The notes beneath the pieces are model-generated. The model was given only the letters and a program-made list of their open reading frames with translations, was not told the origin of the DNA and did no database searches. DNA of 64,000 nucleotides from Pontederia crassipes (taxonomy: Eukaryota > Streptophyta > Magnoliopsida > Commelinales > Pontederiaceae): the NCBI GenBank assembly GCA_030549335.1, contig JAUKPH010000026.1, positions 62,001-126,000 of the forward strand, read 5' to 3'. The first letter of the stretch is position 1. Every line of letters begins with the position of its first letter. Positions 59,701 through 64,000 of this stretch are shown here, piece by piece. A program made the position numbers and the translations under genes.

Positions 59701-61890
59701 CTTTTTTTTGTCCCAATCATCTCACCATTCATCAACAGGCACGAAAGTGTAAAATATTTGGCATCTTTTGATAGCGTCAAAAATTTCGCATTTTTTGACC
59801 TTCTTGGCTGAAAAGACGAGTAAAAGGCGCGCGCGCGAAATTTCGCACCCCTAGAAAATTTGCGCCTGAGTCCTTTTTTTCGTCCCAATGATCTCACCAT
59901 GCATCGATGGGCACGAAAGCGTCGAAAATTTGGCATCTTTTGACAGCGTAAAAAATTTTGCATTTTTTGACCTTCTTGGCTGAAAACACGAGTAAAAAGC
60001 GCGCGCGCGAAATTTCGCACCTCTGGAAAATTTTCATCCGAGTCTATTTTTTCGTCCTAATCATTTCACCATGCATCAACAGGCACGAAAGCGTAAAAAA
60101 TTTGGCATCTTTTGACAGCGTCAAAAATTTCGCATTTTTTGACCTTCTTGGCTGAAAACACGAGTAAAAGGCGCGCGCGCGAAATTTCGCACCCCCAGAA
60201 AATTTTTCATCCGAGTCCATTTTTTCGTCCCAATCATCTCACCATGCATCAACAGGCACGATAGCGTCGAAAATTTGGCATCTTTTGATAGCGTAAAAAA
60301 TTTCGCGTTTTTTGACCTTCTTGGCTGAAAACACGAGTAAAAGGCGCGCGCGCGAAATTTCGCCCCCCCGGAAAATTTGCATCCGAGTCCATTTTTTCGT
60401 CCCAATCATCTCACCATGCATCAACAGGCACGAAAGCATCGAAAATTTTGCATCTTTTGACATCGTCAAAAATTTAGCGTTTTTTGACCTTCTTGACTGA
60501 AAACACGAGTAAAAGGCGCGCGCGCAAAATTTTGCACCCCCGAAAAATTTGCGCCTGAGTCCTTTTTTTTCGTCCCAATCATCTCACCATTCATCAACAG
60601 GCACGAAGGTATCAAAAATTTGGCATCTTTTGACTGCGTCAAAAATTTCGAGTTTTTTGACCTTCTTGGCTGAAAACACGAGTAAAAGGCGCGCACGCGA
60701 AATTTCGCACCCCCAAAAAAATTGCATCCGAGTCCATTTTTTCGTCCGAATCATCTCACCAAGCATCAACAGGCACGAAAGTGTTGAAAATTTGGAATCT
60801 TTTGACAGCGTCAAAAATTTCGCGTTTTTTGACCTTCTTGGCTGAAAACACGAGTAAAAAGCGCGTGCGCGAAATTTCGCACCCCCGGAAAATTTTCATC
60901 CGAGTCCATTTTTTCGTCCCAATCATCTCATCATGCATCAACAGGCACAAAAGCATCGAAAATTTAGCATCTTTTGACAGCGTAAAAAATTTGGCATTTT
61001 TTGACCTTCTTGACTGAAAACACGAGTAAAAGGCGCGCGCGAAATTTTGCAACCCCAGAAAATTTGCATCCGAGTCCATTTTTTCGTCCCAATCATCTCA
61101 CCATGCATCAACAGGCACGAAAGCGTCGAAAATTTGGCATCTTTTGACAGCGTCAAAAATTTCGCATTTTTGACCTTCTTGGCTGAAAACACGAGTAAAA
61201 GGCTTCATCCGAGTCCATTTTTTCGTCCCACTCATCTCACCATGCATCAACAGGCAGGAAAGCGTCGAAAATTTGGCATCTTTTGACAGCGTCAAAAATT
61301 TCGCATTTTTTGACCTTCTTGGCTGAAAAGACGAGTAAAAGGCGCGGCGCGCGAAATTTCGCACCCCTAGAAAATTTGCGCCTGAGTCCTTTTTTTCATC
61401 CCAATGATCTCACCATGCATCGATAGGCATGAAAGCGTCAAAAATTTGGCATCTTTTGACAGCGTAAAAATTTTTGCATTTTTTGACCTTCTTGGCTGAA
61501 AACACGAGTAAAAAGCGCGCGCGCGAAATTTCGCACCTCCGGAAAATTTTCATCCGAGTCCATTTTTTCGTCCCAATCATTTCACTATGCATCAATAGGC
61601 ATGAAAGCGTAAAAAATTTGGCATCTTTTGACAGCGTCAAAAATTTCGCATTTTTTGACCTTCTTGGCTGAAAACACGAGTAAAAAGCGCGCGCGCGAAA
61701 TTTCGCACCTCCGGAAAATTTTCATCCGAGTCCATTTTTTCGTCCCAATCATCTCACCATGCATCAACAGGCACGAAAGCGTCGAAAATTTGGCATCTTT
61801 TGAAAGCGTAAAAAATTTGGCATTTTTTGACCTTCTTGGCTGAAAACACGAGTAAAAGGCGCGCGCGCGAAATTTCGCACCCCCGAAAAA
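59701..61890 (+). repeat. 9.06 kb duplication, right copy, leading part
   Basis: Partner of 50641-52830. The few differences seen include ttttttttgtccc near 59703 (left copy tttttttcgtccc), cgagtctatt near 60042 (left copy cgagtccatt) and an extra base in the CG tract near 61345 (gcgcggcgcgcg). Identity by eye is well above 99%. Confidence 0.9.
61195..61215 (+). other. 32-bp deletion, third copy
   Basis: Same aaaaggcttcatccgag junction as at 52146 and 58655, inside the right copy of the 9.06 kb duplication. Confidence 0.9.
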
Positions 61891-64000
61891 TTTGCGCCTG
61901 AGTCCTTTTTTTCGTCCCAATAATCTCACCATTCATCAACAGGCACGAAAGTGTAAAATATTTGGCATCTTTTGACAGCGTCAAAAATTTCGCATTTTTT
62001 GACCTTCTTGGCTGAAAAGACGAGTAAAAGGCGCGCGCGCAAAATTTCGCACCCCGAGAAAATTTGCGCCTGAGTCCTTTTTTTCGTCCCAATGATCTCA
62101 CCATGCATCGATAGGCACGAAAGCGTCGAAAATTTGGCATCTTTTGACAGCGTAAAAAATTTTGCATTTTTTGACCTTCTTGGCTGAAAACACGAGTAAA
62201 AAGCGCGCGCGCGAAATTTCGCACCTCCGGAAAATTTTCATCCGAGTCCATTTTTTCGTCCCAATCATTTCACCATGCATCAACAGGCACGAAAGCGTAA
62301 AAAATTTGGCATCTTTTGACAGCGTCAAAAATTTCGCATTTTTTGACCTTCTTGGCTGAAAACACGAGTAAAAGGCGCGCGCGCGAAATTTCGCACCCCC
62401 AGAAAATTTTTCATGCGAGTCCATTTTTTCGTCCCAATCATCTCACCATGCATCAACAGGCATGATAGCGTCGAAAATTTGGCATCTTTTGATAGCGTAA
62501 AAAATTTCGCGTTTTTTGACCTTCTTGGCTGAAAACAAGAGTAAAAAGCGCGCGCGCGAAATTTCGCACCTCCAGAAAATTTTCATCCGAGTCCATTTTT
62601 TCATCCCAATCATCTCACCATGCATCAACAGGCACGAAAGCGTCGAAAATTTGGCATCTTTTGACAGCGTAAAAAATTTGGCATTTTTTGACCTTCTTGG
62701 CTGAAAACACGAGTAAAAGGCGCGCGCGCGAAATTTCACACCCCCGAAAAATTTGCATCCGAGTCCATTTTTTCGTCCCAATCATCTCACCATGCATCAA
62801 CAGGCACGAAAGCATCGAAAATTTGGCATCTTTTGACATCGTCAAAAATTTAGCGTTTTTTTACCTTCTTGACTGAAAACACGAGTAAAAGGCGCGCGCG
62901 CGAAATTTCGCACCCCCGAAAAATTTGCGCCCGAGTCCTTTTTTTCGTCCCAATCATCTCACCATTCATCAACAGGCACGAAAGTGTAAAATATTTGGCA
63001 TCTTTTGACAGCGTCAAAAATTTCGCATTTTTTGACCTTCTTGGCTGAAAAGACGAGTAAAAGGCGCGCGCGCGAAATTTCGCACCCCTAGAAAATTTGC
63101 GCCTGAGTCCTTTTTTTCATCCCAATGATCTCACCATGCATCGATAGGCACGAAAGCGTCGAAAATTTGGCATCTTTTGACAGCGTAAAAAATTTTGCAT
63201 TTTTTGACCTTCTTGGCTGAAAACACGAGTAAAAAGCGCGCGCGCGAAATTTCGCACCTCCGGAAAATTTTCATCCGAGTCCATTTTTTCGTCCCAATCA
63301 TTTCACCATGCATCAACAGGCACGAAAGCGTAAAAAATTTGGCATCTTTTGACAGCGTCAAAAATTTCGCATTTTTTGACCTTCTTGGCTGAAAACACGA
63401 GTAAAAGGCGCGCGCGCGAAATTTCGCACCCCCAGAAAATTTTTCATGCGAGTCCATTTTTTCGTCCCAATCATCTCAGCATGCATCAACAGGCACGATA
63501 GCGTCGAAAATTTGGCATCTTTTGATAGCGTAAAAAATTTCGCGTTTTTTGACCTTCTTGGCTGAAAACAAGAGTAAAAAGCGCGCGCGCGAAATTTCGC
63601 ACCTCCAGAAAATTTTCATCCGAGTCCATTTTTTCGTCCCAATCATCTCACCATGCATCAACAGGCACGAAAGCGTCGAAAATTTGGCATCTTTTGACAG
63701 CGTAAAAAATTTGGCATTTTTTGACCTTCTTGGCTGAAAACACGAGTAAAAGGCGCGCGCGCGAAATTTCGCACCCCCGAAAAATTTGCATCCGAGTCCA
63801 TTTTTTCGTCCCAATCATCTCACCATGCATCAACAGGCACGAAAGCATCGAAAATTTGGCATCTTTTGACATCGTCAAAAATTTAGCGTTTTTTTACCTT
63901 CTTGACTGAAAACACGAGTAAAAGGCGCGCGCGCGAAATTTCGCACCCCCGAAAAATTTGCGCCCGAGTCCTTTTTTTCGTCCCAATCATCTCACCATTC
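61891..64000 (+). repeat. 6-monomer HOR resumed, runs off the right edge
   Basis: Two units with period 1033 bp: gaaaacaagag near 62534 and 63567, gtgtaaaatatttgg near 61947 and 62980. It aligns with 52.83-54.94 kb at offset 9057-9058, down to private states such as tttcatcccaatc and tttcacacccccg (near 62602 and 62736 here). The window ends inside a monomer, so the number of further units is unknown. Confidence 0.92.

Larger units (their letters stand above)
1..64000. repeat. Satellite DNA array, ~172-bp monomer, fills the window
   Basis: Head-to-tail copies of one monomer of about 172 bp occupy every base, all in one orientation. The segment reading gacctt-cttggctgaaaa recurs every 172 bp from about position 50 to the right edge. 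Monomers differ by scattered substitutions and short indels, and recurring combinations of these define subfamilies and higher-order repeats. No stretch of unique DNA, transposon, microsatellite island or gene interrupts the array. The monomer is near 45% G+C and rich in CpG. Arrays of nucleosome-length monomers with HOR structure are typical of eukaryotic centromeric or heterochromatic satellites; that role is inferred here, not shown. I do not recognise the family. Confidence 0.98.

Noticed and set aside
1-64000. CRISPR array
   Set aside because: There are no unique spacers between short identical repeats; the whole 172-bp unit is repetitive.
1-64000. Primate alpha satellite (171 bp) because of the similar length
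   Set aside because: The sequence shares no recognisable alpha-satellite segment, and its CG tracts and composition are unlike it. Length alone is not evidence.

Overview
The whole 64 kb window is one uninterrupted satellite DNA array. The repeat unit is about 172 bp (roughly 370 copies), every copy lies in the same orientation, and both window ends cut through a monomer, so the array continues on each side. I found no protein gene, RNA gene, transposon, CRISPR array or unique sequence. The open frames present are by-products of the repeat: 172 is not a multiple of 3, so a read-through frame rotates through all three phases of one monomer.

A megabase-style array of nucleosome-length monomers arranged in higher-order repeats (HORs) points to a eukaryotic centromeric, pericentromeric or other heterochromatic region. 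I do not recognise the family and cannot name the organism. The monomer is about 45% G+C and CpG-rich: a reference copy has 13 CpGs against about 8.4 expected from its composition, and every copy has an alternating CG tract. This argues against long exposure to heavy germline CpG methylation, or for very recent homogenisation. It is not primate alpha satellite.

Monomer anatomy: a 27-bp direct duplication (24/27 identical in the reference copy), four AAATTT cores spaced 27, 57, 18 and 70 bp, an (GC)n tract running into a perfect 12-bp palindrome, a T6-T8 tract, and a nearly invariant segment around ATGCAT.

Layout. 1-840: part of a neighbouring subfamily block, passing into the first HOR. 841-11690: five copies of a 15-monomer HOR with lengths 15, 15, 12, 9 and 12 monomers. 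11691-14690: mixed monomers with a tandem 6-monomer duplication. 14690-30040 and 31080-45900: two copies of a segmental duplication of about 15 kb, each with its own later gains and losses of whole monomers, joined by a 1 kb linker. 45610-50640: a tandem 12-monomer HOR. 50650-64000: a 9.06 kb duplication (50.65-54.94 against 59.70-64.0 kb) containing a tandem 6-monomer HOR (period 1033 bp), which is still running at the right edge.

The array behaves as a record of unequal exchange. Most length changes are whole monomers. The rarer partial changes (27, 75, 96-97 bp) fall at the internal AAATTT cores or the 27-bp duplication, so the substructure of the monomer appears to set where exchange occurs. 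A cluster of one-base disruptions in the CG tracts at 9.9-11.3 kb may be either biology or consensus error. Boundaries were read by eye and are accurate to about a few tens of bases unless tied to a stated junction.
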